A stretch of 64,000 bases of DNA from Moringa oleifera (GCA_021397835.1 JAJFZO010000605.1:620001-684000), one strand, 5' to 3'. Numbered from the stretch's first letter, positions 18,401-30,760 are shown. Made by a program: numbers and translations. The notes: a model not told the origin generated them from the letters alone.

Positions 18401-20340
18401 GAACTGCTTCTTCAGCACTTCAGAGTGAGGTGACTTCCAAGTTTTATGATACTATATCACATTTCTGTTGTGTATTTCAACAGTCAGATTGACCCTTTAA
18501 ATTTTTAATCTCTGAGTTCAGATTGATTTCTGCGAATCTTTCCTCTGAAATATCGCTAAAATGGTAGTAACCGCAATTTGATAAGACAAGTAAAGGAATA
18601 AAATGGAACTGCAATTCATATACAATTATTTGCAATCTTCATGACTCAATTACTGGTTTTTTGTTCACTGGGGAAATATATGAAGCGCGGCTCAATGGCT
18701 GACTGAGTCTGTCTTATTCCTACAAATGGAAATTATGGATGAACTAAGCATAAGGTTTTCTCTAGTTAAATTGCTGGATTATTCCCATTCACCAGTTTAC
18801 CTCGGAGTTTCTGTGAGATGGGACCCTACTTTTTGTCTGAACTATTTAAATTTGTAACCCTAGAAAAATATATTTTGTTCATTATTTGTTCAGTAGTTCA
18901 TTTGGAGTACACCAGACTAATTTTCTCTCTGATCTGCTGATTCTAAAGGTTATGTACTGAACTTTGAATTTTCTTTTTCAGTTCTTCACAACAACTCCTC
19001 TTCCTTGTGATCCGTCAAGTCTGCCAAAGTACCCAGCAAGCAAGGAGTTTGATGCCAAGCTTCGAGAAGAAGAAGCTAGAAAGTAAGCTATCTGGTCATA
19101 TGTGATCTCTCTTTTCACTTACACTCTCGTACAAGATCTTCATATGACCTATGAACTGTATTCTCTGTGAACCATTATACTCCCTTTTTGTTCTCCAGGC
19201 AAAAAGCAGCTGGTCGTAAAGGAAGAGGACATGAATTTAAAAGGGGTTATAGAGAATCTAAAGCTGTCCCAGCACCAGATGCCAATGCTGAGTTACAGGC
19301 CTCTATACAGGTAACACCTGCCTGTCATGTTTGCATGCATGCATGAGAAAACTGTATTGAATACATACTGTGTTCCTCTTTGTTGGGTTTCCTCATTATC
19401 TATCTTTATTTATTTATTTCCTGATTGCAGAAATGGAAAGGGCAATCTAACCCTAAAAGTGTCAGTGAGAAGTATAATCCTGAAGAGGATTCTGGCTCTG
19501 GCTTCTCTATAGAACCTCCCAAAGCAACGGCCAGCAATGTATTCACACATTTTGGCCAGTCAATGCACCCTAGCAATATGAACATGCATGATGACGAGTC
19601 TCTCAGAGGTCTTAGCCAAGCATATGGTTCTCCTAGGAAAGAGTTGAGAACTCAGAGGTCATATGTGCACCGTGGATCAACCCAATTGTCCAGATTCTCC
19701 AACTCGGTTGCAGTTAGAGTTGGTTCACATTTTGAAAGTACAAGAGATGCCGTTGTGAGTCGGCACTGGCCAGAAGAGCGTTTTACTTCCAACTACAATC
19801 ATCTAAGTCAGTCGTCTGAAAAGTATGATTGGTCTCACCATTTGCTGGACAAGCAGAAGTCTTCACAGAAGAAGGAGGAGCTGCCATCTGAAAAAGAATC
19901 TGTGACGGTACTGGAATTACACAAGTAGAATGCGTTAATCGAACTTACATTTTCTAGACCCCTTCTTGACTTACCCAGAAAAGAAAAGAAAGTTATTTTC
20001 TAAACTTCTTTTTCAATTTTCATTGTAGCTGTTCCAAAGGGCAAACTCCGTGATCTGTAGATTAATGTCTTCAACAGTATACTTTACTTTCTATAGATGT
20101 ATGCTAATCTCATGCCTTCGCTTGTAACCACAGGGTTATGTTCACAAGAAAAGCAGGATGCATTATTCTGGTCCCCTGCTGCCTCAAGGGGGAAACCTCG
20201 AGGAAATGCTTAAAGAACATGAGCGACAAATCCAGCAAGCTGTACGCAAAGCTCGAGTAGACAAGAGCAAGACAGGGATATCCTATGACAACAATGGGCA
20301 AACTGAATCACTGCTTTATAATGGGAAAAGTGATAGGTGA
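15460..20340 (+). CDS. IBS1: CDK-like Ser/Thr protein kinase, N-myristoylated, IBS1-like
   Basis: Eight exons: 15460-15924, 16632-16916, 17429-17746, 18202-18429, 18982-19082, 19199-19310, 19431-19907 and 20134-20340. They give 730 residues. The N-terminus MGCICSKG carries a myristoylation Gly2 with palmitoylatable Cys3 and Cys5, so the kinase is probably membrane-anchored. The kinase domain starts near residue 155: glycine loop IGQGTYSSVY, catalytic K179 in VALKKV, HRDIKGSNLL with D274, DFG at 292-294, and TSRVVTLWYRPPELLLG as activation segment. A basic, Ser-rich tail follows (FKRGYRESK, GPLLPQGGNLEEMLKEHERQI). The layout matches Arabidopsis IBS1 (priming by beta-aminobutyric acid) and related CDK-like kinases; the exact orthologue is uncertain. 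The start is fixed by the conserved MGC. Confidence 0.93.
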
Positions 20341-22805
20341 CAATTAGCAAGCTTTACCATCTCTATTCTTGTTCAGAACCTCCTTCCAAATGGCATGATA
20401 TACATGTTAGGAAGTGTTCCTCTCTATATCAGAGTGTGTTTGCAACCAGAAGAGGCTCGAATAACTGTAGTCATTCCGAGGATTTCATACTATCAGATCA
20501 AAAGATTTGCTAACAAGATCATTCAAAAGTGTGGATGGAGCAGATTTTTCATTACTGACTGGCTGATCTAAGCAGCAATCACTTTGATACCAACCCATTG
20601 CTTGCTGGCCTGATGGACAGGTCTCTTTGGCATTGTCCACCATGAGGGCTGTGCTTTGTACAGCTAAATTTGGTTCATTCCTGTAATTGATCTTACCTCA
20701 TTCTTTGTAAAGGCTAGGGGATTATGCTCAAATGTGATGATTTTAGCTTCATAGGCCAGCATTGTATTCACCTGCACAAGAGACAGATTTCTTACTCCAA
20801 ATACTTTAATCTAACAATTTTTTTTTTTTTTTTTGCTGTTCAACTAATCCTTTGGTTTCATGAGCCATTGCTGCAAAAAGATTAGTTCTTCCCCTGTTTC
20901 TTCCAGACTCAATAGTGAATTAAATCAGCTTTTCTTATCTTGTCTTTCTTATTCAATCACTTTTCTTCTGCTTCTGAACAAATTCAAGCTTCAGAATAGA
21001 ATTTGTACTTAATTTTTCATTTATTTGTTCTTTTGTGACTACTGCATCAAATTTAATGTTTTTTCAATTTGATATTGCTTAAAAATTTTGTATATTCTTG
21101 TATCCTACAAGGCAAAAGTCTTCTGTCTATCTCAGCTCTTGTTGAATTTTTGGTATAAAATCGAATAAAGCTGAACACAATTCAAATTAGTAGCAGGCCC
21201 TGATCCTTTTTTCTTTTTTTTTTTGACAAACTCAAAATTGGTTTTTGCTTTGAAAGGGCTTCCTTTGATCAAATTGCCAATTTCTTACTCTCCTCTCTGT
21301 CTGTGCAATTTCTATACTGTACTGGGTGTCGATGATAATTAGAAATTTAGAATTCCAAACAAAGTAGTTCTGAGATTCCTAGGGCAGATTCAGAGAGGGA
21401 ATAGCATTATTAAATTACCGATTAAGATATCCACTTCTAACAGCTTAGTTCCAAAATTGATAGCCAATGGTCATATTCGGACAGAGCCATTCTTAACTTT
21501 GATAGCTCTCCCTCTTCTGAACAAGAACTTCGGCTTCAACCCAAGCATGTTCCACATCTTGTTTGCCCTTGGGAGAAGACAACAAACCTTAATTAAAGAG
21601 ATATGTCAACTCCTCCAAACCCACAAAGCAAACTCCACACCAGAACAAGACATCCATGTCAACTTCTCTATAAACATTAACTATTGTGAACTCATAGATT
21701 AAACTTTTTTTTTTAATTTTATAATCATAATATTTGTTTAGATCCGTGATTTAAGTGGTTATATTTAAATCAAAAGATAAGAAAATTGATTCAATTGGCT
21801 AAAACAAATTAGATTAAATAATTTTAAAATAATAATAAAATAATGTTTAAATAAACAATAATTAATTGATTTTCATGTTTTGAACATGCTGATTGCAAAT
21901 GAGATTATAAGAGAAGGTTTGATATCTTGTGGCAGAACTAGAAAGATACAGGATCAAATTGATTGAAGAAGGTTACATTTAAAATAAAATTAAAATTACT
22001 TAATTTTTTAAAAAAATATCCAAAAAAACCACTTAAATCAAAATAACAAATTATTTATTAGTAATATTATATTTAAATTAGAAAATAAAAAATTGACTCA
22101 TTTGATTGAATTTAAAAAAATAAAAAATAACAAGTTATATTTATCTTTCTACTACTTAATACTATATAAAGGGGTAAATGCCATGAATTTGTGGCATTTG
22201 AAAGTAAAAGGTCTCAAGTTTTAAGGAATTTTCTAATGTGGTAAGTTTTCTTTTCTTGTCATTAGTGTTGTGATTTTTGATTTATTATTTTATTATTATA
22301 TTTTCTGTAATTTTCTTTATTAATATAAATCATTTTTATTAGTTTTTTAAATATATTTAATTCATTTTTTTCTCAATAGTATTATAAAATATATTTTGTC
22401 ATTTTAGATGGTTTGATCACTAAAAAATTTCAAATCCAACTATTAATTTATGGGCTTTGATTAAATAAATTAAGATTAAAAATTTATTTCAAATACTTTG
22501 AAAAAATAAGCAGCAAATTAATAACGCTTCACCAAACTTGTAGATCTACCAACAAGAGTTTTTGCTTCGTTTGGAATCTTTAGTAGCTCCTTCGTCTTCA
22601 TCAAGCACCCTATGTTTCTTCCCTTCATGTCTAAGTATAATAAAAAATAATCACATTGCTTTCACCTTGCCATTCTCTCTTCATTTTATTCTGTTCTAAC
22701 TCATATCCACCAAAACATAACCATGCAATTCCCCCATGCATCCCATTTCTTGAAGATATAAGTTCTTGAATTTCTCCTGCTTTCTCGCTAACGATTAGAG
22801 CAAGC
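20341..22805. other. Kinase 3' UTR and intergenic spacer
   Basis: 20341 to about 20760 is the likely 3' UTR of the kinase. 21700-22500 is AT-rich. An 81-codon frame at 21457-21702 on the plus strand has no recognisable domain, and I do not call it a gene. The bases just before 22806 should hold the promoter and leader of the xylan methyltransferase. Confidence 0.5.
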
Positions 22806-23666
22806 ATGAGGCCTAAAACCCAACAAACCCTCAATCTCAAGCTTCTGCTTCTAGCAATTTTCCTTGTTTTTTTGGTTCTTTTTGTGTTAAGAACAAGTTT
22901 ATCATCTTCGAATGATGAAGACCCATCTCCTGCTTCGCAAATCTTTTCTTCCAGAATCTCAAAAGAAACAAATTGTTCGTCTGCCTGCAACAAGATCCCT
23001 CGTGCCCTTGCTCAAGCCTTGATTCATTACTCAACGTCAGCAATCACACCGCAGCAAACACTCAAAGAGATATCAGTGACAGCAAAAGTTCTGCAAAAGA
23101 AGTCTCCCTGCAACTTCTTGGTTTTTGGTTTAGGCCATGACAGTCTCATGTGGAGTGCACTCAACTACGGCGGCCGGACAATCTTCCTTGAAGAAGACGA
23201 GGCGTGGATAGAGCAAATCAGACGGCGGTTCCCGATGTTAGAGTCATACCACGTAACCTATGACAGCAAAGTGAATCAAGCTGACACGCTCATGGAGGAC
23301 GGCAAGGGAACTGAGTGCACAGCAGTCAGTGACCCCAAGCACTCAATTTGCCAATTAGCGCTGAAGAGTTTGCCGAGCGAAGTTTACGAGATCAAATGGG
23401 ACTTGATCATGGTTGATGCTCCGACAGGGTACCACTACGAGGCTCCGGGGAGGATGAGTGCGATATACACAGCAGGGATGATGGGGAGGAACAAGGAAGA
23501 AGGAGACACAGATGTCTTTGTGCATGATGTGAACAGAGAGGTGGAAGATAAGTTCTCCATGGCGTTTTTGTGTGAAGGGTACATGAAGAAACAGGAAGGG
23601 AGGCTCAGACATTTTGTTATCCCAAGTCACAGAGATGGATCCGACAGGCCTTTTTGCCCTGAGTGA
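22806..23666 (+). CDS. GXM: Glucuronoxylan 4-O-methyltransferase (DUF579 family)
   Basis: Intronless, 286 residues, the normal size for the GXM branch of DUF579. A short basic N-terminus (MRPKTQQTLNLK) and one hydrophobic helix at about residues 12-29 mark a Golgi type II membrane protein. The catalytic domain shows CNFLVFGLGHDSLMW (S-adenosylmethionine-binding loop), GGRTIFLEEDEAWI, WDLIMVDAPTGYHYEAPGRMSAIYTA, DVFVHDVNR and the C-terminal RHFVIPSHR...RPFCPE. The enzyme methylates O-4 of glucuronic acid side chains on xylan in secondary walls. It resembles GXM1-3 rather than the longer IRX15 type. All conserved blocks are intact. Confidence 0.95.
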   Translation: MRPKTQQTLNLKLLLLAIFLVFLVLFVLRTSLSSSNDEDPSPASQIFSSRISKETNCSSACNKIPRALAQALIHYSTSAITPQQTLKEISVTAKVLQKKSPCNFLVFGLGHDSLMWSALNYGGRTIFLEEDEAWIEQIRRRFPMLESYHVTYDSKVNQADTLMEDGKGTECTAVSDPKHSICQLALKSLPSEVYEIKWDLIMVDAPTGYHYEAPGRMSAIYTAGMMGRNKEEGDTDVFVHDVNREVEDKFSMAFLCEGYMKKQEGRLRHFVIPSHRDGSDRPFCPE

Positions 23667-25660
23667 TCATCTCCTCATCCTCTTCTGGGTTTCCCTTTTT
23701 TTCCATTGATGATCTTGCTTTCGGTTGACAAATGAAAATTTGAGCTTCCTTCTTATTTGAATACATAAAATGGGGAACATAGCTTCTGTGCAATTGTTTG
23801 ATTGGCACAGGCAAGAAAAGCTGGTAAGGTGGAGGGTCTCTTTTCCATTTATGGTGAATTAGGCTATTAAATTTGAAAAAACAGAATAAATTTAGCTTGA
23901 GTTTTCACTTAAAAACATTTTATCCTTTTGTCCCCTTCACAGTTCACAATGCCTATTTGATTGTAATTCTTTTTATGCTTCCTTTTTAGTTAAAGTCAAA
24001 TAGAAGGCAATTCTTAACATTATAATTGGCTTAAAATGAAATGAGCAGCTTACCCTTACCTGGTGCATGCTATTGTTTGTTAACATTTCATTTGTCCAGT
24101 ATCTCAAATCATTGAAAACAAAACTTATTTCTTATAATATAAAGATTATGATCAACATCCTTGTCACCTTGAGGATAATTTGTGGGAGAAGGATCTCTAT
24201 TGTTAATGTGTTAAATGGAATGTTATTATGTTTATGATCACTAGGACACATTTAGGTCCCTAGCCATGGCCAGCGCTATGTTTTGAAACTCCACAACTTC
24301 TGCATTATTGCATGAATTAAGGCCAAAATAATAATAATAATAAGTAGCAAAAAGTTTTGTGAATGTAAACAGCAGATCAAACATAAGGGTGAGTTAAAGA
24401 TCTTCCCCAACGTTCTTCAGTGAGAACCTGAGAGTTGGGTCATAAATGTTTGAACAGCTTTAACAAGATGAACCAAAAAGCAACTACTCACAAGTTGAAC
24501 CCACATTCCGCTGGTTCTTGCTTGTATAGAACAGTACATACAGGATACAGAGGGAGACCTGACCATTTGATGTGCATCCAGCATGTAACTCTTGTTTAAT
24601 AAGAAATTTTTTAGCACAACAGTAGGAAATAATACAAACGGGCAAGTGGTGTATGATGATAAGTTACCAAACCCAAGGCTTTTTTGCTCAGGGCTACATA
24701 TCACTCTGAATTGTGATCATTAGAGAGATCTAACAAGGTGGAAAACAAAAATGAATGAACAAATGTTTTTAACCATTTCACCTAAACAAAAAATATGGCA
24801 AGTTACATCCACTAATCGTAAATCTAATAAATAAGTTTTCCAACCAAAAGCAAATATAGTCAAATCAACAGCTTCCCAATAATGCGATCCCTCATGCTTA
24901 AACCATGATCATGCTTAAACCATGATCCAGAAGTGCCTTCAGTTACCTATTGGGATGGCAGAAAAGCAACACAATATGAGGCCACAGAACTTAAAAAACA
25001 CGAATAGATACACAGAAAAGTTCAAGACAAGCACACCCAGATATTTATGTTTGGTAAAAGTAGGTAAAAAGGTAGACCTATTAGTAATAGGAATTTGCTG
25101 AAAGATAAATATACAAATACATCCCATAGTGTTCTAAGAAAGTCCAAGATTAAGTCACTGAAACCTGCCTCTAACTAGATTAGTACAAATAGTAAAGTTA
25201 CAACACAAAATCTCACGAAACCAGACGTAAACAGAATATAGTGATTGCAACATACATGAAGCAGTTCTTAATAAGACCCCTAAACTTGATTTTCTGAAAA
25301 CCCACTTTGAACGACACTTAAACGTTGTAAAGAGTGATCAAGAACTTTTTGATTAAACAAGCTACTAACAATGATGAAGATGGCAAAATATAAGTTGAAA
25401 CCAAAAAAGAGTTTAAAACTTCTTCACAGAATTAGTAAGCAAAAATTGCAATATAATTTGTCTGTTGGCTCAAACACTCAATAATAGACTAATTCGACAA
25501 TAAAGATAGCTTCATTCATAATCTACAAAATGAGGATAGGAAGAAGCATAAGAATGCCAAGAGGAAAGTATTATTTGCTATATCTTTCTCCAGAATCGGT
25601 TGCCAAGCTTCATTTCTTGGAGCTTCTTCTCCAAATTCTAACTTGCTAGCGAAAACTCCC
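23667..25660. other. Spacer between convergent genes
   Basis: Holds the GXM 3' UTR at the left and, if the 3' intron of LeuRS is real, the LeuRS 3' UTR near its right end. Short frames (for example 24417-24704 minus) show no family resemblance. No RNA gene or mobile element is recognised. Confidence 0.5.
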
Positions 25661-25942
25661 ATGAAAGAGTCCTCTATTTCAGCTCAGCAACATCCTGCTT
25701 AACAACTCAAGTTTCACTTATTTAAAGGTGGCAGACAAGAGTCTTGAATTTGTGGACCCTCCACCACGCAATTTCCACAGTCACCTAGATATTAAGAACT
25801 AAATAATTACAAAAATAAATAAATAAATAAATAATAGATGATCACATGAGCTTATGAACCAAGCATTAAATATTTCAGCTTGTTAATACAAGCAAGCCTT
25901 GCTTAAATCTCGAGTTTTGTTTGTTTATGTAACATCTAAAAA

Positions 25943-26106
25943 GACTTGACTCACATCAAATGCAAATGGCTGAAGACCAGTTTAATCTCCAGCCAGCCTT
26001 CTTCAAAGGAATCACCATTAAAAGGACTTGACTCACATCAAATGCAAATGGCTGAAGACCAGTTTAATCTCCAGCCAGCCTTCTTCAAAGGAATCACCAT
26101 TAAAAG
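25943..26106. repeat. 82-bp perfect tandem duplication
   Basis: Two adjacent copies, 25943-26024 and 26025-26106, read base for base the same. The unit begins GACTTGACTCACATC and ends CACCATTAAAAG. It lies just 3' of the LeuRS coding end, probably inside a 3' intron. The perfect identity suggests a recent event. Confidence 0.93.
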
Positions 26107-26281
26107 GAAAGTGAAAAATAAAATTTCAGAGACTTGTCTCAACACAAGTTGAACAAAAGATACTATGTATCAACTATGAGATTTCCTAGGATTAAACAAA
26201 AACAAAAACAAACACTTAAGTTGACCAAAAAGGCTAATAAGATGGCCAGCTTACATGAAACTTCAAAAACAAACATATAAG

Positions 26282-29200
26282 TTACCTGCTCAAGAAGATG
26301 GCAGTCGGATTTCCAGGGGATGGAGGATTCTGATTCAGAAGTGAGGCATGGGGACCAGCCTTAGCAACAGCATCCGGGTTGGTGGCAGACAAAACTTCCA
26401 CCTCTTCAAGACCAAGTTGTCTCTTAATCAACTCCAAGTTCTCCTGAAGTACCTCGATCTCTCCAAATGGCAGCTTCAAATCCAAAGCCTGAACTCCTAG
26501 AGCAACTGCCTCATCCTTCTTGAACCTTAAGAAAGGCATACAAAGCTTTTGAGTTTGTTTGAAGTTTGCAGCCTGACCAATATTACTACTCTTTATTGCC
26601 TCCAGTATCTCCACATCTGGAGCAAAAGTACGGTTCTTATCGTCAAATTTGCTTTGAAGTATCCTCAAGCACTCTGCTTTCCATCCGTCAAACTGCTCAT
26701 TGACATATATCAATCCTTTTAACTTCTCCTCTGTTAAAGCTGTAACTGGAGCTCCCTTCTTATTGGCTTTCTTTGAACCTAAAATTTGTTTTTGGAGCAG
26801 CTTTCTCATCAAAACAATTGAGTCTTGCAAATATTTGTTGGCACTCTTGAGCTTCAAGTCTGGATCATTAGCTGTGGGCCACCCTGCTTTCACCACAAAA
26901 CCATCCTTCTTCAATAGCTCCCTCCACACATACTCCGCATAGTGAGGGCAGATTGGGGTGATCAGCCTAGTCTGCACATCCATAAAACGCCATACTAGAT
27001 CACGGTTCATACCCCCACTGCCACAAGAGAACCTGTACTCATCCCTGGCAGCCTGTAGGTCATAAAAGCCAGTTTTGAGGGCCTCCCGGAACATGCAATC
27101 CCGGTAGTTTTGCTCAGTCATTTTGACAGCAATATTTATCTCATTTTCAAAAACTCTATCAGCATATGTATAAGGACCAGTTCTCAAAGACGATTCTGCA
27201 GCAAGAACTTCTTCCATCCATGCAATTTCTTTAGTAAGCCGTAAGATAGCTGCATTTGCAGTCTCAAATACAAAATTTGCATCATCAACACCATCTCCAG
27301 CATCAGCCAAGGAGAATCTTGTAGCATCAGCTGAGAACTCCTCAATAGACTGGCGCAATGTCCTGAAATTTCCTGTAGACTTGGACATCTTTTCAGAATT
27401 GAGCATAATATGCCCATTACACCTAAACCCACGGGGCCAGTGCTTCTTCGACATTATCGCTGTGTGGTTGTAGATGCAAAATGTCAAATGATTTTGGATG
27501 AGGTCCTTCCCAGAGACTCGAAGATCAAAGGGGTACCAATAATCAAACTCCTGCTTCATCTTATGAAGTATAGATGATGGGATATCAGATGAACTAGGGT
27601 AGGGGCCACCACAGAAGAGAAAATCCCACACTTCATCAGTCATTTGAGCTGGATGCACTGGGGAAGTACTGCCTCCATACATGTCTCCGTTGTGTAACAG
27701 GTGAGCAACTGTGTAATAGGCCATATAAATAGTGGAATCAGATAATGACTCAACAAGGAACTGCTCATCCCATGGAATGCGAGTTCCAAGTCCAAAGGAC
27801 CTTGAGCAGGCCCACTGATTTAGCCAGCCCAAGGTGTGCTCAAAGCCATGTCGTGTCTCATCAGAGTAGAGATTCATGCTTGATAAGCACTCCTCGGCCA
27901 ATTTCTTCCATTCTGGTTCACCATATGTGAGGTACCATTGATCTGTGAGTGCCACAACACATTCATCACCCGATCGTGACATAACCCGCTTCTCAGGCTC
28001 ACTGTACATAATTGCCAGGCCTGTCTCTAAAAGCTTGGTCCTAATCAGTGGCTTAACTTCCTGCACTCTCCTCCCTGCATATTCTCCAACAATCATTGTC
28101 CCTTCGGTAAATCCTCTCAAGTATGTTAATCTTTTAGCCTCTACAAGCTTATCTTTTTCATTCTGGCTTTTAATTTTCAAATCCATGCAAACTTTTTCAG
28201 CAGCCTTATCGCCAAATTCTGGAATGTTGATGATGGGTACAATATCAAAGGGCAAAACCCATTCATCCTTCACACCATACTTTGCTCGGAGAGCTGGTTT
28301 TGCTTTCAAGTCGTGCAACGCCATATAATCATCAGGGGCATCACTGGGAACACTAGTCACAATCCCTGTACCTTTATCTGTTAGAATAGTCAGCATAGGA
28401 AGAGCATAAATGATCTCGTTGAATGAGAGGGGAGACTTTACAGGAAGTCCAATTAGATCATAACCAGTCAGCTCCATCAAGCAAGAAGGCTTCTCAGGGA
28501 TCTTTGAGAACTTCTGATATGCAAGGTTAAGTGCTGCTCTCTCTGTGAGGATAAACACATCAGTTTCATTGATCTCGAAAGCTCCATATTTCCCATCAGG
28601 CAATACCCATGCATTTGTTTGCCCATACATAGTCTCAGGTCTCAGTGTGGCAGCAGCCAAAAACACTCTTTTACCCTCCAAAGGCCCCAATTTTGGAGGG
28701 AAAGGTCGAACAACCTCCATCTTTATGATAGTGTAATCTTGAGGTTGAACACCTTCACCAGTTGCCCGATCATGATCTGCACATGGCTGGCCATCTAAGG
28801 GAGAGTATATTGTATATCTGAGATCTTTGACAATCTTGCCCACAGATTTCAACTTCTTCATCTGCCACCTTACAAAGGAATCGAAAAATGGGTTAGCATC
28901 TGTGGTCACAAATGATCGTCTCCAGTCACAACCCAAGCCAAAATCCTTGAGATCTTCCATTGCCAATGGTGGAAAGTAGTGCAACCATTTATATGGATCC
29001 TGGAACTGTGCTATCTCACTGTCTGAGAGGCCAAAACTGTGCATAATCTCCCATTGATACACCTGTCCACCAGATTTTGATGCTGCCTTAGATTTCTTTC
29101 CCTTAAATTTGTCAGGTAATGCTGGTGCACCCGTGGCCTCAGACTCTGCCTGTGGGTTTATTTCCTCCTCTACTTCGCTAGGAAATAAAGGTGGCTCCCC

Positions 29201-29536
29201 AAATCGTTTGATCTCCCGAGCAAGTTTATCAGCAGAGGCCTTAATGGGCATACCAGTACAGTGGAAAGCAAATGGCAACAGAACATTGACACCCCTTAAT
29301 CTATGGTAAGCTGCAGCGAATTCAAGCTTAGAAAGAGAGAATGCATGTCCAAGATGCAAGTAACCATTCATATAAGGAAATGGAAAGTTTCCAAAAAACT
29401 TCTCGCCTGGTTGTGGAGGTTTTTCACAAGGTTCAGCCCTAAATACATCATTTTCATCCCACCAGGTTCGAACCTTTGCCTCAATCTCAAGAAGACTATC
29501 TCTCCTTGCAAAGCTTTTCCCACTCTCTGATGCCAT
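26282..29536 (-). CDS. LeuRS: Cytosolic leucyl-tRNA synthetase
   Basis: Charges tRNA-Leu in the cytosol. One uninterrupted exon of 1084 residues, close to the full length of eukaryotic cytosolic LeuRS. The N-terminus MASESGKSFARRDSLLEIE has no organelle targeting peptide. The class I HIGH-type motif is HLGH at residues 61-64 in PYMNGYLHLGHAFS, and the KMSKS motif is at residues 716-720. Between them are the CP1 editing domain (HCTGMPIKASADK, TGTGIVTSVPSDAPDDY) and the SGKDLIQNHLTF block. The C-terminus GPHASLLNQNPPSPGNPTAIFLSR is family-typical. The TAA stop overlaps a good splice donor (AG before GTAACT at 26283). An acceptor at 29558-29556 shows that the leader is spliced just before the ATG. 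Confidence 0.97.
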   Translation of the reverse strand: MASESGKSFARRDSLLEIEAKVRTWWDENDVFRAEPCEKPPQPGEKFFGNFPFPYMNGYLHLGHAFSLSKLEFAAAYHRLRGVNVLLPFAFHCTGMPIKASADKLAREIKRFGEPPLFPSEVEEEINPQAESEATGAPALPDKFKGKKSKAASKSGGQVYQWEIMHSFGLSDSEIAQFQDPYKWLHYFPPLAMEDLKDFGLGCDWRRSFVTTDANPFFDSFVRWQMKKLKSVGKIVKDLRYTIYSPLDGQPCADHDRATGEGVQPQDYTIIKMEVVRPFPPKLGPLEGKRVFLAAATLRPETMYGQTNAWVLPDGKYGAFEINETDVFILTERAALNLAYQKFSKIPEKPSCLMELTGYDLIGLPVKSPLSFNEIIYALPMLTILTDKGTGIVTSVPSDAPDDYMALHDLKAKPALRAKYGVKDEWVLPFDIVPIINIPEFGDKAAEKVCMDLKIKSQNEKDKLVEAKRLTYLRGFTEGTMIVGEYAGRRVQEVKPLIRTKLLETGLAIMYSEPEKRVMSRSGDECVVALTDQWYLTYGEPEWKKLAEECLSSMNLYSDETRHGFEHTLGWLNQWACSRSFGLGTRIPWDEQFLVESLSDSTIYMAYYTVAHLLHNGDMYGGSTSPVHPAQMTDEVWDFLFCGGPYPSSSDIPSSILHKMKQEFDYWYPFDLRVSGKDLIQNHLTFCIYNHTAIMSKKHWPRGFRCNGHIMLNSEKMSKSTGNFRTLRQSIEEFSADATRFSLADAGDGVDDANFVFETANAAILRLTKEIAWMEEVLAAESSLRTGPYTYADRVFENEINIAVKMTEQNYRDCMFREALKTGFYDLQAARDEYRFSCGSGGMNRDLVWRFMDVQTRLITPICPHYAEYVWRELLKKDGFVVKAGWPTANDPDLKLKSANKYLQDSIVLMRKLLQKQILGSKKANKKGAPVTALTEEKLKGLIYVNEQFDGWKAECLRILQSKFDDKNRTFAPDVEILEAIKSSNIGQAANFKQTQKLCMPFLRFKKDEAVALGVQALDLKLPFGEIEVLQENLELIKRQLGLEEVEVLSATNPDAVAKAGPHASLLNQNPPSPGNPTAIFLSR

Positions 29537-29554
29537 GTTGTAAAACTGATAGAA

Positions 29555-30760
29555 ACTGCAGAATACAGTAATGCCATGAGCAAATTAACAACAAGGCCAT
29601 TGTGGTGCATATACCATATAGTACATGCATACAAACAAGTAATTACATAGATGATTTCAATATGTGAGTCAAGCCGAGTTGAGTTTATTTTTGGGACAAA
29701 TACTCTTGCCGCACTTAGTTAAGCTCATCTTTTGCCCTCAGGAAAAAGCACATGAAATAATAAAACTATAATCACAAAGTTCACATAAATGAAAATCGTC
29801 ATGTGTATAAATAAAAATGCTGCATTTATTTACATAGGCCAATTCACTAAGTACAGATTTTTAAAACAAAAAAGAGATAGCTTCATATAAGTCTATATTT
29901 CTCTAAAGAAAATGATTCACCCATTAATATGTTCAATTTACTTAAACTTGAAGGCAGCTTAACTTTCAACTCTACCACTATACACCGACAATATTTTCAC
30001 AGCAGGTCACAAAAATAATAACTATGGAGATTGATACATTAGTAATCTGAGCAACAATGAAAGTCTATGTTGAAAAGAACAACTGTGGGTATATCCTACA
30101 ACTCAATCGACATCAAAATGAATTAGCAATAAAGCCATGATCGCACATTTTTCCTCACATTTCCATTCAATCAAGCAAAATACGGGGCCAACAGAGTGAG
30201 ATTACAGGGGGGTTACCTTCTCTGACTCAATGCTGATCTGACAAGTTCATTTCCAGGAAGATGAGCTAAATTTTGCCGCAGAAGAGAAAAAGCCAGCGAG
30301 AAAAAGATGCAATAGTTAATAAGACAAGATAGCTTGGTTTACACTTCGGGCAACTGCACTGCTAGTGACAAGAGCTAAATTCTGCCTCTCAGATCTGAAA
30401 ACACAAGGCTGCTAAATTAAGCAATAAGCAACTTATAAACGCAAATTTTCGATTCACGTTACTTAACCATCCATTTGCCCTCGAATTAACCAACTTATTT
30501 GCCCTCGATTTACCATTTCCATATAAGATGAAGGTACTTCCAATTAGAAAAAACCAAATGAAATGATCTTAACAGAAGATACTTCTACATGCACGTGTGC
30601 GTGTGCGTGTGCGTGTGCGTGTGAGTCGAGAGAGACAAAGAGAGAAACAGAGAGAGAGAGAGAGAGAGAGAGAGTGAACCACGAAGCACTATCGTTCTTC
30701 CGACAGAGCAAAAATGAGAGGCTGAGACGAACGGAAGTCAAGCGGAGGGGACTAGGGTTT
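29555..30760 (-). other. Spliced 5' leader of LeuRS
   Basis: Inferred from splice signals on the minus strand. The last leader exon starts at 29555. A donor at 30216 (GAGAAG before GTAACC) ends an upstream exon. Another acceptor, TTTTCAG at 30397-30395, begins an exon reading ATCTGAGAGG. The first exon probably ends at 30680, before GTTCAC. The first exon, the first intron and the acceptor are homologous to the same parts of the eEF1B-gamma genes. Within intron 1, a unit containing CGAGGGCAAAT occurs twice near 30475-30515. Confidence 0.55.

Noticed and set aside
21457..21702. 81-codon plus-strand frame
   Set aside because: Resembles no family I know, lies in a spacer, and has no convincing promoter or splice context.
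29455..29480. tRNA B-box-like GGTTCGAACC
   Set aside because: Lies inside the LeuRS coding sequence, encoding the conserved VRTWWDE region, with no cloverleaf around it.
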